The notes beneath the pieces were generated by a model. It made no database searches. It was not told where the DNA came from and was given only the letters and a program-made list of their open reading frames with translations. A program made the translations under genes and the position numbers. Source: CADEGL01 sp050180485 (GTDB lineage Bacteria; Pseudomonadota; Alphaproteobacteria; CADEGL01). Taken from it: a stretch of DNA of 64,000 nucleotides. Shown here in pieces: positions 1-8,555 of the stretch. Numbering within the stretch: the stretch's first letter is position 1; every line of letters starts with the position of its first letter. The stretch spans positions 58,445-122,444 of the forward strand of contig JBFXED010000008.1 in NCBI GenBank assembly GCA_050180485.1, read 5' to 3'.

Positions 1-438
1 GAAATAGACCATGGCGCGTTCCGGCGTGCCCTCCAAGAATCCGTTGCGTGCCTGCAATGCGCGCCAACCTACGTTGGGGATGCGGATCGAGCCAGGGCCG
101 CCGTTGCCTTCAGGCAGGCGGCGCACCATTCCGGCGACAAGGCCAAGCCCGTCGTGCCGTCCGAACTCCTCACCCGTCTCCAGCATGACTTGCGCGCCGA
201 CGCAGATACCCAGCATGGGCACGCCGCGTGCCGCGGCACGCTTCAAAGGCTCGACCAGGCCGCGTGTCCGCAGGCCGTCCATGCAGTCGCCGAAGGCGCC
301 TACGCCCGGCAGAATGATGCGCTCGGCGCGTTCGACCGCGCCCGCGTCGTCGGTGATCTCATAAGGCGTGCCCAAATGGCGTAGGGCCTGCCCAGTGCTG
401 AACAGATTGCCGCGCCCGTAATCGACGACGGTGATCAT
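1..438 (-). CDS. hisH: HisH-type glutamine amidotransferase subunit (partial, C-terminus cut by window edge)
   Basis: This is a class I glutaminase domain. Known members hydrolyse glutamine and channel ammonia to a HisF partner. The visible 146 codons start MITVVDYGRGNL and contain LPGVGAFGDCM (oxyanion strand) and the nucleophile elbow GICVGAQ with Cys79; the His/Glu part of the triad lies beyond the edge. The start codon overlaps the stop of the hisF-like gene (ATGA), so it is the last visible gene of the nonulosonate operon. Because it sits with NeuB/NeuC and not with his genes, I infer that it is a HisH2-type copy serving a WbpG/PseA-like sugar amidotransferase rather than histidine synthesis. 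That amidotransferase is not in the window. Confidence 0.9.
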   Translation of the reverse strand, partial: MITVVDYGRGNLFSTGQALRHLGTPYEITDDAGAVERAERIILPGVGAFGDCMDGLRTRGLVEPLKRAAARGVPMLGICVGAQVMLETGEEFGRHDGLGLVAGMVRRLPEGNGGPGSIRIPNVGWRALQARNGFLEGTPERAMVYF

Positions 439-1196
439 GTCCGCACCACGATGCTGCGTTCCGCCAGATGAGCTTTCAAGGCCGGAACCGGGCAGATGCC
501 ATAGTGGAAGATACTGGCGCAGGCGACCGCGTCGACCGTACCCGTCTCGACCAGTGCGCTGACATGTTCCGGTGTGCCCGCGCCGCCGCAGGCGATCACC
601 GGGATGCGCACGCGCCCATGGATTGCATCGATCAGTTCGCCGTCGAAGCCGGCCTTGGTGCCTTCCTGGTCAACCGAGGTGATCAGGATCTCGCCCGCGC
701 CCAAACGTTCCGCCTCGACCACCCAGTCCAGCACATCGACACCTGTGGTCTCGCGTCCGTTGTCCGTCAGCGCCTCCCACTTGCCGGGCGCTCGCCGCTT
801 GGCCTCGACCGAGAGGACGATGCATTGCGAGCCCAGAGCCTCGGCCGCTTCCTTGAGGAAGGCCGGCCGCGCGACGGCCGCGGTGTTGATGGCCACCTTG
901 TCCGCGCCGCTGCGCAACGCGGCCACGATGTCGTCCAGCGAACGGATGCCGCCGCCGACCGTCAGCGGCACGAAGACGTCGCGCGCCGCCTCTTCCACGA
1001 CGGCGAGGATGTTGTTGCGCCCATAAAGCGAGGCGACGATATCCATGTAGACGATTTCATCGATGCCTTGTTCATAATAGCGCCGCGCCAACTCACCGGG
1101 TTTGCCGATGATGCGCAGCCCCTCCAGGTGCACGCCCTTCACGACATTGGGACCCTTGATGTCCAGCCGGGCAATGATCCGCACGGGTGGTCTCAT
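435..1196 (-). CDS. hisF: HisF-type (beta/alpha)8 cyclase-like subunit of a sugar-amidation system
   Basis: A 253-residue HisF-fold protein, the usual length. The first strand RIIARLDIKG keeps the catalytic Asp (D12), and the phosphate-binding motifs LTVGGGIRS and VIACGGAGTP are present. The second catalytic Asp of HisF (D130 in Thermotoga) aligns with Glu131 here (motif SVEAKR). This fits a paralog released from histidine synthesis that only receives ammonia from HisH, as in WbuZ/HisF2 of O-antigen loci (family knowledge). It overlaps hisH downstream and the carbamoyltransferase upstream by 4 nt each (ATGA). That it is a polysaccharide paralog is inferred from context and from the Asp-to-Glu change. 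Confidence 0.85.
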   Translation of the reverse strand: MRPPVRIIARLDIKGPNVVKGVHLEGLRIIGKPGELARRYYEQGIDEIVYMDIVASLYGRNNILAVVEEAARDVFVPLTVGGGIRSLDDIVAALRSGADKVAINTAAVARPAFLKEAAEALGSQCIVLSVEAKRRAPGKWEALTDNGRETTGVDVLDWVVEAERLGAGEILITSVDQEGTKAGFDGELIDAIHGRVRIPVIACGGAGTPEHVSALVETGTVDAVACASIFHYGICPVPALKAHLAERSIVVRT

Positions 1197-3043
1197 GCGG
1201 CGGCGTCAGCTTTCAATGCGATGTCGAGGCGGGCGGCGGCGCGCTTCTTGTAGAGAAGCCGGTCGCCCGGCATGAGGAGGAAGTCCAACTCCGACAGCGC
1301 GACGGTGCGCGCCGCATCTCCCAAGGAGTAATTCATCGGCTCGCCATGGAGGTTTAGCGAGGTGTTGAGCAGCGCTGGTACGCCGGTCAGCTTGCGGAAC
1401 TCCTCGATGAGCTGCCAATAGGCCGGGTTGGTCGCGCGGTCCACGAACTGCGGGCGTGCGCTGTGGTCCGCGAAGTGAAGCGCGCCGGCGATCTCGTTCC
1501 GATGCTCAGGCTTGCTGGCGAAGCCGATGGTCATGAAGGGTGAGACAGCATCCTTAGGGTTGTGGAGATAGCGGCCCGCATGCTCGGCCTGGATCGACGG
1601 CGTGAAAGGCATCCAGAAATCGCGGTTCTTGATGGCGTCGTTGATCAGCTTCACGTTGGCCGGATTGGACGGGTTCGCCAGGATCGAACGGTTACCCAGA
1701 GCGCGCGCGCCGAACTCGGCCTCGCCTACGCAGCGCGCGACGACGAAGTCGGTCGCGAGAAGCCGCGCCGCCGCCTTGGCGTCAATGCCATCGCGCACTG
1801 CGAACTGGTCAGTGGCTTGGTCGGTCTCTGCCAGACGTGCGCGCCAATCATCGTGGTCTGGTGCCTCGCCCAGATAAGCGTGTGCCATGGGCTGTACAGT
1901 GCCATCCGCCGCCGCTAGCGCGAGGCAGGCGCCCGCACACAAGGATTCGTCGCCTCCAGACGCAGGCACTGACAGCCACGCGACTTCAGGCATGTTCAGC
2001 AACTCGCCGTTAGTCTTGATGTTCATGGACAGGCCGCCCGAGAAACACAGACCACGCCGGCCTGTCTCCTTGAGCCAATGGCGTACCCAGGACGATGTCA
2101 CGGCGGTAGCCCAGTTCTGCAAGGCCCCCGCGATATTATCGAAGCGGTGGCCTTCCAGGCGGTTCTTCAGATCGAAGTAGGAATCGACCAGCGGCCGCTC
2201 GGAAACGAACTTGCCGTCGCGGAAATCGAACGCCTCGAAGAAGATCCGCTCTGCCGCCGCCACGTACTTTCCCGGGCGTGGATAGGCCGACAGACCCATG
2301 ACCTTGTACTCATGTTCGTTCGGCTTCATTCCCAGGATCAGCGTCGTCCACTTATAGATGCGGGCGATGCGGAGGTCGGAGCCCGCCGCCACGCGCGTCA
2401 GACGGCCGTCGCGGCTGGCGGTGGAGGCGCTCCAGTTACAGCCGTCGCCCCAGGCGTCGGCGGTTAGGATCAACGCTTCCTCGCGCCGTGCCGGATCGAG
2501 AGGCCCGCCATGCAGTGCGTAATAGGCGTGGCAGGTGTGATGATCGATGGCTTCCACCGGACCAGCGAAATCAAGATGGCGTTTCACGGCGGCGGGGCGC
2601 TCCACCTCGACGAAGCGTTTCGTGGCTTCGGCGGGTGTCATGCCCGTCAGCCAGGAGAAATCGAACTGCGCGCCTTCGTTGATATGGCGGCCAGCGATCA
2701 GTTCTTTCTGCCAATAGGTGCCGTCGTTGCGTTTGCCGCCGTAGAAGTGCGGCTGCCACAGTTCGTGCTGCTCCCGCACGTGGTCGGCGATGGAAAAATG
2801 AGAGAAGCGGTCGAGCGCCGCGTAGTAGGGATCAGACTCGCGGCCGCCGAAGACGACGCGGTCGATACGCTTGAAATCTCCGCCCAGATGGCGGGCAACC
2901 AACCGCCGGATGGCCTGCAGCGGAAAGGCGACCTGGTTCTTCCGCTTGCTGAGCCGCTCTTCTTGGATCATGCCGACCACGCGCCCGTCGATCATGAGCG
3001 CGGCGGCGGAACAATGTTCGCTGGCGATACCGAGAATAACCAT
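1193..3043 (-). CDS. NodU/CmcH-family O-carbamoyltransferase
   Basis: A 616-residue protein. Known family members use carbamoyl phosphate and ATP to put a carbamoyl group on a sugar hydroxyl. The N-terminal Kae1-like domain starts MVILGIASEHCSAAAL and has the metal/His cluster DHHTCHAYYALH followed by LTADAWGDG. The C-terminal domain has FGARALGNRSILANP and LLNTSLNLHGEP, as in NodU and TobZ. I chose the start where ATG overlaps the neuC stop (TGATG); an upstream start would extend it by 18 unlikely residues. It lies between neuC and hisF in one overlapping operon, so the likely acceptor is the nonulosonate or its polymer (inference). It is only distantly similar to the second carbamoyltransferase in this window. 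Confidence 0.9.
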   Translation of the reverse strand: MVILGIASEHCSAAALMIDGRVVGMIQEERLSKRKNQVAFPLQAIRRLVARHLGGDFKRIDRVVFGGRESDPYYAALDRFSHFSIADHVREQHELWQPHFYGGKRNDGTYWQKELIAGRHINEGAQFDFSWLTGMTPAEATKRFVEVERPAAVKRHLDFAGPVEAIDHHTCHAYYALHGGPLDPARREEALILTADAWGDGCNWSASTASRDGRLTRVAAGSDLRIARIYKWTTLILGMKPNEHEYKVMGLSAYPRPGKYVAAAERIFFEAFDFRDGKFVSERPLVDSYFDLKNRLEGHRFDNIAGALQNWATAVTSSWVRHWLKETGRRGLCFSGGLSMNIKTNGELLNMPEVAWLSVPASGGDESLCAGACLALAAADGTVQPMAHAYLGEAPDHDDWRARLAETDQATDQFAVRDGIDAKAAARLLATDFVVARCVGEAEFGARALGNRSILANPSNPANVKLINDAIKNRDFWMPFTPSIQAEHAGRYLHNPKDAVSPFMTIGFASKPEHRNEIAGALHFADHSARPQFVDRATNPAYWQLIEEFRKLTGVPALLNTSLNLHGEPMNYSLGDAARTVALSELDFLLMPGDRLLYKKRAAARLDIALKADAAA

Positions 3044-4218
3044 CAGGCGCTTTTGCGTCGTTCGTGTGGGGCGGCGCCCCAGGGAGTTGTGAAGCATGGG
3101 GTGTCAGCCGCGAAACGTTTGTAGAGAAGGCGCGCGACGTCATACGTCCCGGTCACGGCCTCGGCAACGCGTGGTGCCGCGCGGCCATCACCGTAAGGTG
3201 TTGCGCTCGGAAAGCGCGATGGGATGCAGCGCAGCATACGAATGACGTCGTCCGCGTCCGCGGGGCAATCGCGCACGTTTGCACCGCGCTGGCGGCCGCC
3301 CTGCCGTTCGCCGATATTGATCACCGGCAGGCCGAACAGCCCGGCCTCGATCACGCCGCTGGAGGAATTGCCCACCATGACGGCGGCGTGTCGCAGCGCG
3401 TTGGCGTAAAGGGTGGCGCCCAACGTGTCGCGGAAGACGGCATCGCCATGCCCGGCCACGAAAGCATCGATGCGCGCCCGCGCCTCGGCGCCGCCGGGAT
3501 CGGCGTTGGGCGCGGTGATGAGCGACGGGCCGGGCGTGCTCGCCAGCGCTGCCAAGGTGGCATCAACCACGGCCAGCGGCGCCGCGACGTTCGTCTCGGG
3601 ATGGATGGTCACCAGACGCAACCCGTCGATCGAGTCCAGACCTAGCGAGCGCGCGAAGGCGGCGCGGTCCAAAATGGGCGCCTCGGCCAGGGAATCGAGG
3701 CCGGGCGCGCCGGTCACCTGGATACGCCATGCTTCCTCGCCCATGCGTGTGACCCGCTCGGCGGCCTCCACGGTCGCCGTGCAGTGAAGATGGGATAGCT
3801 TGGTGATGGCATGCCGCGCTCGGTCGTCGGCGGCGCCATAGGTCAGTTCCCCGCCATGCAGATGTACCAGCGGGATATTCAGCGGCACCATCCCGATGGC
3901 GGCGGGCAGCATGTCCAACCTGTCGCCTAGGAGAAGCGCGCGATCCGGCGCGACGCGCGCGGCCAAGCGACCCGCGGCCTCGGCGATGCGGGCCATGGCG
4001 TCGGACGCGGCAAGACCGTCACGGCCGCCCATGTCGGCGCCCTCGGTGTGCCCCGTCGCGCGACGGGGCAGAACGGCACGCACGGCCGAATCGTCTGAAA
4101 CATGCGAGCCCGTCAGCATCACGTGCAGCTCGACATCCGCACGGTCGGCCAAGGCGCGCCACACTGGTGCCAGGATGCCGACGTCGGCGCGTCCGCTGGA
4201 AACGCTCAGCACCTTCAT
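3043..4218 (-). CDS. neuC: UDP-N-acetylglucosamine 2-epimerase, hydrolysing (NeuC/LegG type)
   Basis: A 391-residue GT-B-fold epimerase. NeuC/LegG enzymes convert UDP-HexNAc derivatives to free ManNAc-type sugars that feed NeuB. Visible motifs are the N-terminal SVSSGRADVGIL, LLLGDRLDMLP, VHLHGGELTYGAADD and the C-terminal substrate site MVGNSSSGVIEAG followed by VINIGERQGGR. It overlaps neuB upstream (ATGA) and the carbamoyltransferase downstream. In legionaminate pathways the substrate is UDP-2,4-diacetamido-trideoxyhexose (LegG); in sialate pathways it is UDP-GlcNAc. The neighbouring LegC- and LegB-like genes favour the LegG role, but sequence alone does not settle it. Confidence 0.92.
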   Translation of the reverse strand: MKVLSVSSGRADVGILAPVWRALADRADVELHVMLTGSHVSDDSAVRAVLPRRATGHTEGADMGGRDGLAASDAMARIAEAAGRLAARVAPDRALLLGDRLDMLPAAIGMVPLNIPLVHLHGGELTYGAADDRARHAITKLSHLHCTATVEAAERVTRMGEEAWRIQVTGAPGLDSLAEAPILDRAAFARSLGLDSIDGLRLVTIHPETNVAAPLAVVDATLAALASTPGPSLITAPNADPGGAEARARIDAFVAGHGDAVFRDTLGATLYANALRHAAVMVGNSSSGVIEAGLFGLPVINIGERQGGRQRGANVRDCPADADDVIRMLRCIPSRFPSATPYGDGRAAPRVAEAVTGTYDVARLLYKRFAADTPCFTTPWGAAPHERRKSA

Positions 4219-5219
4219 CGCGCCAGGTCGCCCGCGCGGATCGCCGCGTCCGCGCGCCGTGCACGCTTCAATCGGCGTCCGAACGGCACCGCGTGCGGTG
4301 GCAGCCCATCCGCCGGGCGCTTCAACACCACATCGTCCTTCCCCAGCACCGCGCCGGCGGAAAGATCACGCCGGGCGTGCCAGCTTCGGCGCACGAGGCG
4401 CGCCACGGCGGCCTCACCACGCGCGGGACGTTTGATGCCGTCGCCCAGAGCGGCTGCGGTCTCACGCAGGCGGACGATCATGCATTCCAGCTCTTTGGGC
4501 TCCAACGACGCCTTGTGGTCCGGGCCGGGCAATGCGCGGTCAAGGGTGAAATGCTTCTCGATCGCCACGGCGCCCAGCGCCACGGCGGCGATCGAGACAT
4601 GATCGCCGAGTGAATGGTCGGAATAGCCCACGGGTACGCCGAACGCGCGCCGCATGGCTTCGATCGCGCGCAGATTGATCGCGCTGGCGGGTGCGGGGTA
4701 GAGCGAGGTGCAGTGGAGCAGCGTGATGTTCTTGGCACCGGCGCGGCGCAGCACGGACAGCGCATGGCCGACCTCCGCCTTTGTCGCCATGCCGGTGGAC
4801 AGAATGACGGGCAGACGGAAGCGGGCAAGTTCGCGCAGCATGGGTTCGTTGGTCAGTTCGCCCGATGGGATCTTGATCCGGTCCATCCCCATGGCCACCA
4901 GGGGCGCCGCCATCGCCGTGTCGAACGGCGTGACCAGGAAGCCGATTCGCGCGCGGCGGCACTCCTTGGCCAAGGCGGCGAAATCGGCGAGCGAAAGCTC
5001 GAGCTTCCGCAGCAGAGAGAGCTGATCGCGTGCCCCCGCGTTTTTCTTCTGATAAGCCGCCGTCGCCGCGCGACGTGACACCAGCGTTTCGGCGTGGAAG
5101 GCCTGGAACTTGACATAGTCGGCGCCGGCGTTGGCCGCCACGCGCACCATCCTCTTGGCGCGCGCGAGGCTGCCGTTGTGGTTCACGCCGGCTTCGGCAA
5201 TCACCAGTGGCGCTATCAC
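4215..5219 (-). CDS. neuB: N-acetylneuraminate/legionaminate synthase (NeuB/LegI)
   Basis: A 334-residue NeuB-family enzyme. The family condenses phosphoenolpyruvate with a ManNAc-type six-carbon sugar to make a nine-carbon nonulosonate. The TIM barrel carries IAEAGVNHNG, VKFQAF, KIPSGELTN, LLHCTSLYP and the two metal-binding histidines in GYSDHSLG (H202) and EKHFTL (H223). From about residue 280 there is a C-terminal antifreeze-like SAF domain (RRDLSAGAVLGKDDVVLKRP), so the protein is full length. It overlaps neuD and neuC by 4 nt each. NeuB, LegI and PseI are hard to separate by eye; the surrounding LegB/LegC set suggests legionaminate-type specificity. Confidence 0.94.
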   Translation of the reverse strand: MIAPLVIAEAGVNHNGSLARAKRMVRVAANAGADYVKFQAFHAETLVSRRAATAAYQKKNAGARDQLSLLRKLELSLADFAALAKECRRARIGFLVTPFDTAMAAPLVAMGMDRIKIPSGELTNEPMLRELARFRLPVILSTGMATKAEVGHALSVLRRAGAKNITLLHCTSLYPAPASAINLRAIEAMRRAFGVPVGYSDHSLGDHVSIAAVALGAVAIEKHFTLDRALPGPDHKASLEPKELECMIVRLRETAAALGDGIKRPARGEAAVARLVRRSWHARRDLSAGAVLGKDDVVLKRPADGLPPHAVPFGRRLKRARRADAAIRAGDLAR

Positions 5220-5791
5220 GGCTTGCCGCCATGGCGCGTCAGCGCGGGCACCAGCATCTCGTCGTCAACCACAGCAGCAGGAAGCACCACCGCACTCGCG
5301 CCGATCATCGCGCAACGCCCTACGCGGCAGCCGCCTAGCACGATGGCGCCCGGCGCCACGTGGCCGCCGTCGCCGATCATGCTGTCGTGTTCAACGACGG
5401 CGCGCGTGTTGACGATGACGCCCCGCCCGATCACCGCGCCCGGCTGCACCACGGCCCCGGCCAGCACGATGGCGCCGGATTCGAGTCGCGCGGACGCACT
5501 GACATGGGCCGCGGGATGCACGATGGCGGGCGCGGGATGGCCGCGGCCGAGATAGAAATCGAGCAATGCGAGCCGTACCTTGAGCTGCGCCGTCGCCACG
5601 CCGCCCATGCCGATGACGACGGGAATACCGTTGGTCTTCACATCCGCGTCGGTGTTCAACTGCTCGGCCCGCAGCCAATCGCACGGGTTCGGATCGACAT
5701 AGGCCGCGATCGGGCCGATGGTCGCGATCGCCGCTTCTGCTACCGCTTTCGCATGGCCGCCCGCGCCGATCAGGATGCAGGCCATCGGCAT
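5216..5791 (-). CDS. neuD: NeuD/PglD-family sugar O/N-acyltransferase
   Basis: A 191-residue acyltransferase with the family layout: an N-terminal Rossmann-like nucleotide-sugar domain (CILIGAGGHAKAVAEA) and a left-handed beta-helix of hexapeptide repeats from about residue 90 (HPAAHVSASARL, GAIVLAGAVVQPGAVIGRG, VVEHDSMIGDGGHVAPGA). The second His of HDSMIGDGGH matches the catalytic base region of PglD. Known relatives acetylate the 4-amino sugar made by the upstream aminotransferase, or O-acetylate sialic acid. The single-base gap from the aminotransferase gene supports the 4-amino acetylation (LegH-like) role by inference. Confidence 0.88.
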   Translation of the reverse strand: MPMACILIGAGGHAKAVAEAAIATIGPIAAYVDPNPCDWLRAEQLNTDADVKTNGIPVVIGMGGVATAQLKVRLALLDFYLGRGHPAPAIVHPAAHVSASARLESGAIVLAGAVVQPGAVIGRGVIVNTRAVVEHDSMIGDGGHVAPGAIVLGGCRVGRCAMIGASAVVLPAAVVDDEMLVPALTRHGGKP

Positions 5792-5792
5792 C

Positions 5793-6911
5793 TCAACGGC
5801 CCGCCCGCCGGGGCCATTTGCCCAGCGCCGCGATGACGCGCGCCTGCTGTTCGTCGGTCAGCGACGAGCTGCAGGGCAGCGAAACCACGGTGCCGGACAG
5901 TTTCGCGGCCACGCCGGTCAGGCGGCGCGGCGCGTGGGCATAGGGCGCTTGGTCCGAGAGCGTGCGCCAGAAGGTGCGCGCTTCGATATTGTATTCGGCC
6001 ATGTGCTGGACCAAATCGTGCGCCTCGGCTTCACCGCGGCAGCGCACCGAATAGAGCCAGCACGCGCTTTCGCCCCACGACGTACGCGGCATGGGCCGCA
6101 GGTCGTTGCGTCCGGTCACGGCGCGGTCGTACACCGCCGCGATGCGCCGCTTGGCCGCGACCATTTCCTCCATCCGCTCGATCTGCGCCAACAAGACGCC
6201 TGCGTTCAGGTTGGTCATGCGGTAGTTGAAGCCAATCTCGTCGTAACGGTATTCGGTGCCGCTGCGTGCTTGGGCCGAAATGGCGCGCAGGCGCTTGGCC
6301 TGACTCTCGTCGTCGGTCACCACCATGCCGCCGCCGCCGGCCGTGACCGTCTTGTTGCCGTTGAAACTGAAGATCGCCATGTCGCCGAGTCCACCGACGG
6401 GCCGGCCTTTGTAGCGCGCGCCGATCGCGCCCGCGGCGTCCTCGATTAGGGGAATGCCCGCCGTCCGGCACAGGGATAGAAGTGGATCTATATCGGCCGG
6501 ATGACCCAGCGCATGGACCACGACGACGGCGGCGATCCGGCCGGGCGGATCGCGCAGGATCGCTTCCAAGACAGCGGGGTCGAGCGACCAGCTTTCCTCG
6601 GTCACGTCGGCGAAGATCGGGGTCGCGCCCGCGTGGTGCGCGGCATTGGCAGTGGCAGCGAAGGTCCAGTCGGGCACCACGACGTGATCGCCCGGCTTCA
6701 CGCCGGCGGCGGTCATCGCAAGTTGCAGCGCCGTCGTGCCGTTCACTGACGCCACGGCATAGGCGCGTCCGGCCAAGGCCGCGATCTGCTTTTCGCATTC
6801 GGTCACGAACGGGCCAGCCGAGGACACCCAATTATCCTGTACGCAGCGCGCGAGATAGGCATTCTCGTTGCCGCGCAGGTCGGGAACCGCGAGGGAGATA
6901 CGCTCGGTCAT
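5793..6911 (-). CDS. legC: DegT/DnrJ/EryC1-family PLP aminotransferase (LegC-like)
   Basis: A 372-residue sugar aminotransferase. It carries NGTTALQLAM, VVVPDWTFAATAN, LIEDAAGAIGARYKG and the PLP lysine motif FSFNGNKTVTAGGGGM (K187). The NGNK form with a following glycine run is characteristic of LegC/perosamine-synthase-like members, which aminate UDP- or GDP-4-keto-6-deoxy sugars at C4. It overlaps the glycosyltransferase upstream by 4 nt and is followed 1 nt later by neuD, which would acetylate the new amine. Its 4-keto substrate would come from the LegB-like dehydratase encoded rightward near 12 kb. Confidence 0.9.
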   Translation of the reverse strand: MTERISLAVPDLRGNENAYLARCVQDNWVSSAGPFVTECEKQIAALAGRAYAVASVNGTTALQLAMTAAGVKPGDHVVVPDWTFAATANAAHHAGATPIFADVTEESWSLDPAVLEAILRDPPGRIAAVVVVHALGHPADIDPLLSLCRTAGIPLIEDAAGAIGARYKGRPVGGLGDMAIFSFNGNKTVTAGGGGMVVTDDESQAKRLRAISAQARSGTEYRYDEIGFNYRMTNLNAGVLLAQIERMEEMVAAKRRIAAVYDRAVTGRNDLRPMPRTSWGESACWLYSVRCRGEAEAHDLVQHMAEYNIEARTFWRTLSDQAPYAHAPRRLTGVAAKLSGTVVSLPCSSSLTDEQQARVIAALGKWPRRAGR

Positions 6912-8392
6912 GCTCTCGCCGTCATCGAGACGCTGGGGATGTCCAGTCCGGCGACAAAGGCGCGATAGGATTCTTCGGCCGCCTCGGGCTCCAGCGTGTT
7001 CTGAGCGACGAGGTCGAGGCTACGCAAATCGAACGACGCGGCCTTGAGCGCAGCGAGAAAGCGAGCGCCATCTCGTGCGGTGCGGCCACGGTCTAGATGG
7101 TTGTCCAATGCGGCGAGAAGGGCGGGCCGCAAATCCTCATCACGCTGAACCGCATGCACGTGCGGCAAGAAATTGTAGATGTTGTGACGCCCGAAAGTGA
7201 CGACCGGAATGCCCAGGACGGCGGCTTCCATGCCGGCCGTGCCGCTGATGGTGGCGACGGCACGCGCCTTCTTTACGACATCGAGACCCAACTCCAACAT
7301 GTCGAGTAGGACGACGTTCTTGAACTCGCGAATCTGTCCGTAGAAATTGTCCGGCCGCCGGCCGCGGTTCTCATAGGTTTCCTTCACCACCAGAAAATGG
7401 TCAGCTGGCAGGTCGCGCGCCAGGGAAGCGATCGCCGACAACTGGAAGAAATATTCGGGCGATGCGCGTTGCAGCGCAGTCTCGGGTTCAGTATGAAGCG
7501 GGAAGAAAACGAACTTGAGGCCCTCCAGATCGGGGAGTCGCGCCATTTTCCGCCCGGTCAAGAATCGATCTACGCGCCACTGGCGCACAAGCATCATGAT
7601 GTTCTCGGATAGGTAATAACCGCGTGCCTTTCGATAGCCACGTAGCCGCCAATAGAAATAACGGGCGACGTGCCAGGCGATAAGGCGCGTCAAGGGCATA
7701 ATCCCCATACCTTCAAGATATTTGACGCGGAGGTCTAGATGGGACTTGTATGGGGATGACAACTCGGCGGGCACGGCGGCGACGGTGGCTTGATACACGG
7801 ATTCCAACGTCGGATGCTCAAAGAACTCAGTATGCGACCAGTAGTGATAATTTTGGTGGCGCGCATGAATGATGGTGCGCGCAGGAATGTCCAATGTTCG
7901 AGCCAGCCGAAGCAATTCGACTGACCCATTGATGATTAGTGTGATGCGCTTATCGCGTAGCTCTCGCTGCCAGAAATGGAGCACGCGCACATAGGCGTCG
8001 ACAACTTGAGGATAGTTGGTGGTCTCAGAGTATCGCGAGCGCGGATGGCGGAAGCCCCCGAGCGCGAAGCCGCGGCCGAAGTGGCGGTTCGAAAGAGTGA
8101 GGGAATTGATCGACAAGCCCAGCGAATCTTCAAGCCGCCGCGCACTTACAAGCGCGTCCGCTGTGGCGCCGGACGCTGGCTCGATATGGTTCAAAACAGA
8201 AGCTTCAGCGGAGATAGAGTCGAATAGTCCGCTCGTATCCCAGTTGCGGTAAAAGGCGGCTTCCTCGGGTGTCGTGCAGTACAGATGGATGGTACTGCCG
8301 TGCCGATCTTTCAGGCGGCGCACCAGTTCCATCAGCACATGGCGCCAAGCGGAATGCGCTACCAGAGCGATGCGCATGAGGGGGTCGCTCAT
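6908..8392 (-). CDS. Capsule-polysaccharide-type glycosyltransferase, candidate nonulosonate transferase
   Basis: A 494-residue protein, first gene of the nonulosonate operon. The N-terminus (MRIALVAHSAWRHVLMELV) looks like a GT-B first strand. Further on are VFFPLHTEPETALQ, LVVKETYENRGRRP and ISGTAGMEAAVLGIPVVTFG, resembling KpsS/KpsC and other capsule-synthesis proteins in which a GTxxxEA/GxPV loop binds the sugar nucleotide. I place the start at MSDPLMRI because a GGAAA sequence lies 11 nt upstream; longer in-frame versions run into the leader. Its place upstream of legC and its 4-nt overlap suggest that it transfers the sugar made by this operon. The exact GT family is not identifiable by eye. 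Confidence 0.7.
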   Translation of the reverse strand: MSDPLMRIALVAHSAWRHVLMELVRRLKDRHGSTIHLYCTTPEEAAFYRNWDTSGLFDSISAEASVLNHIEPASGATADALVSARRLEDSLGLSINSLTLSNRHFGRGFALGGFRHPRSRYSETTNYPQVVDAYVRVLHFWQRELRDKRITLIINGSVELLRLARTLDIPARTIIHARHQNYHYWSHTEFFEHPTLESVYQATVAAVPAELSSPYKSHLDLRVKYLEGMGIMPLTRLIAWHVARYFYWRLRGYRKARGYYLSENIMMLVRQWRVDRFLTGRKMARLPDLEGLKFVFFPLHTEPETALQRASPEYFFQLSAIASLARDLPADHFLVVKETYENRGRRPDNFYGQIREFKNVVLLDMLELGLDVVKKARAVATISGTAGMEAAVLGIPVVTFGRHNIYNFLPHVHAVQRDEDLRPALLAALDNHLDRGRTARDGARFLAALKAASFDLRSLDLVAQNTLEPEAAEESYRAFVAGLDIPSVSMTARA

Positions 8393-8440
8393 CGTGATAG
8401 GATTTCCAGATCTAGTTGGGAAGGTAGGCGCTAGGCCATA

Positions 8441-8448
8441 GCTACCGC
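8441..8448 (-). promoter_or_regulatory. ops-like element (GCGGTAGC) in the leader of the nonulosonate operon
   Basis: Reading the minus strand, the leader contains GCGGTAGC about 100 nt after the predicted transcription start and about 50 nt before the first gene. These eight bases are identical to the core of the E. coli ops element (GGCGGTAGCGTG), which recruits RfaH to paused polymerase; the next bases (TATG) differ. An RfaH-like gene is present in the same island. A chance match of 8 bases is possible in this GC-rich DNA. Confidence 0.45.
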
Positions 8449-8536
8449 TTTGTGGGTGAAGCGGGTCCCCACATTCGACAAAAAGCAAGGTGCGCGCATT
8501 GGAGTGAACTGATTGTAATATATTGAGAATTTCTAT

Positions 8537-8551
8537 GTTCAGCGCGCGAAC
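8537..8551. promoter_or_regulatory. Near-palindromic operator copy GTTCA-N5-CGAAC
   Basis: The sequence GTTCAGCGCGCGAAC differs by one base from the GTTCA-N5-TGAAC motif found at 8559 and twice at the regulator promoter. It lies 22 bp from the next site and would cover the predicted transcription start of the nonulosonate operon. Inferred binding site for the MarR-type regulator encoded near 18 kb. Confidence 0.55.
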
Positions 8552-8555
8552 ATGT

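Noticed and set aside
1..1196. Histidine biosynthesis operon
   Set aside because: Only hisH and hisF homologs are present, embedded in nonulosonate genes, and HisF lacks the second catalytic Asp.
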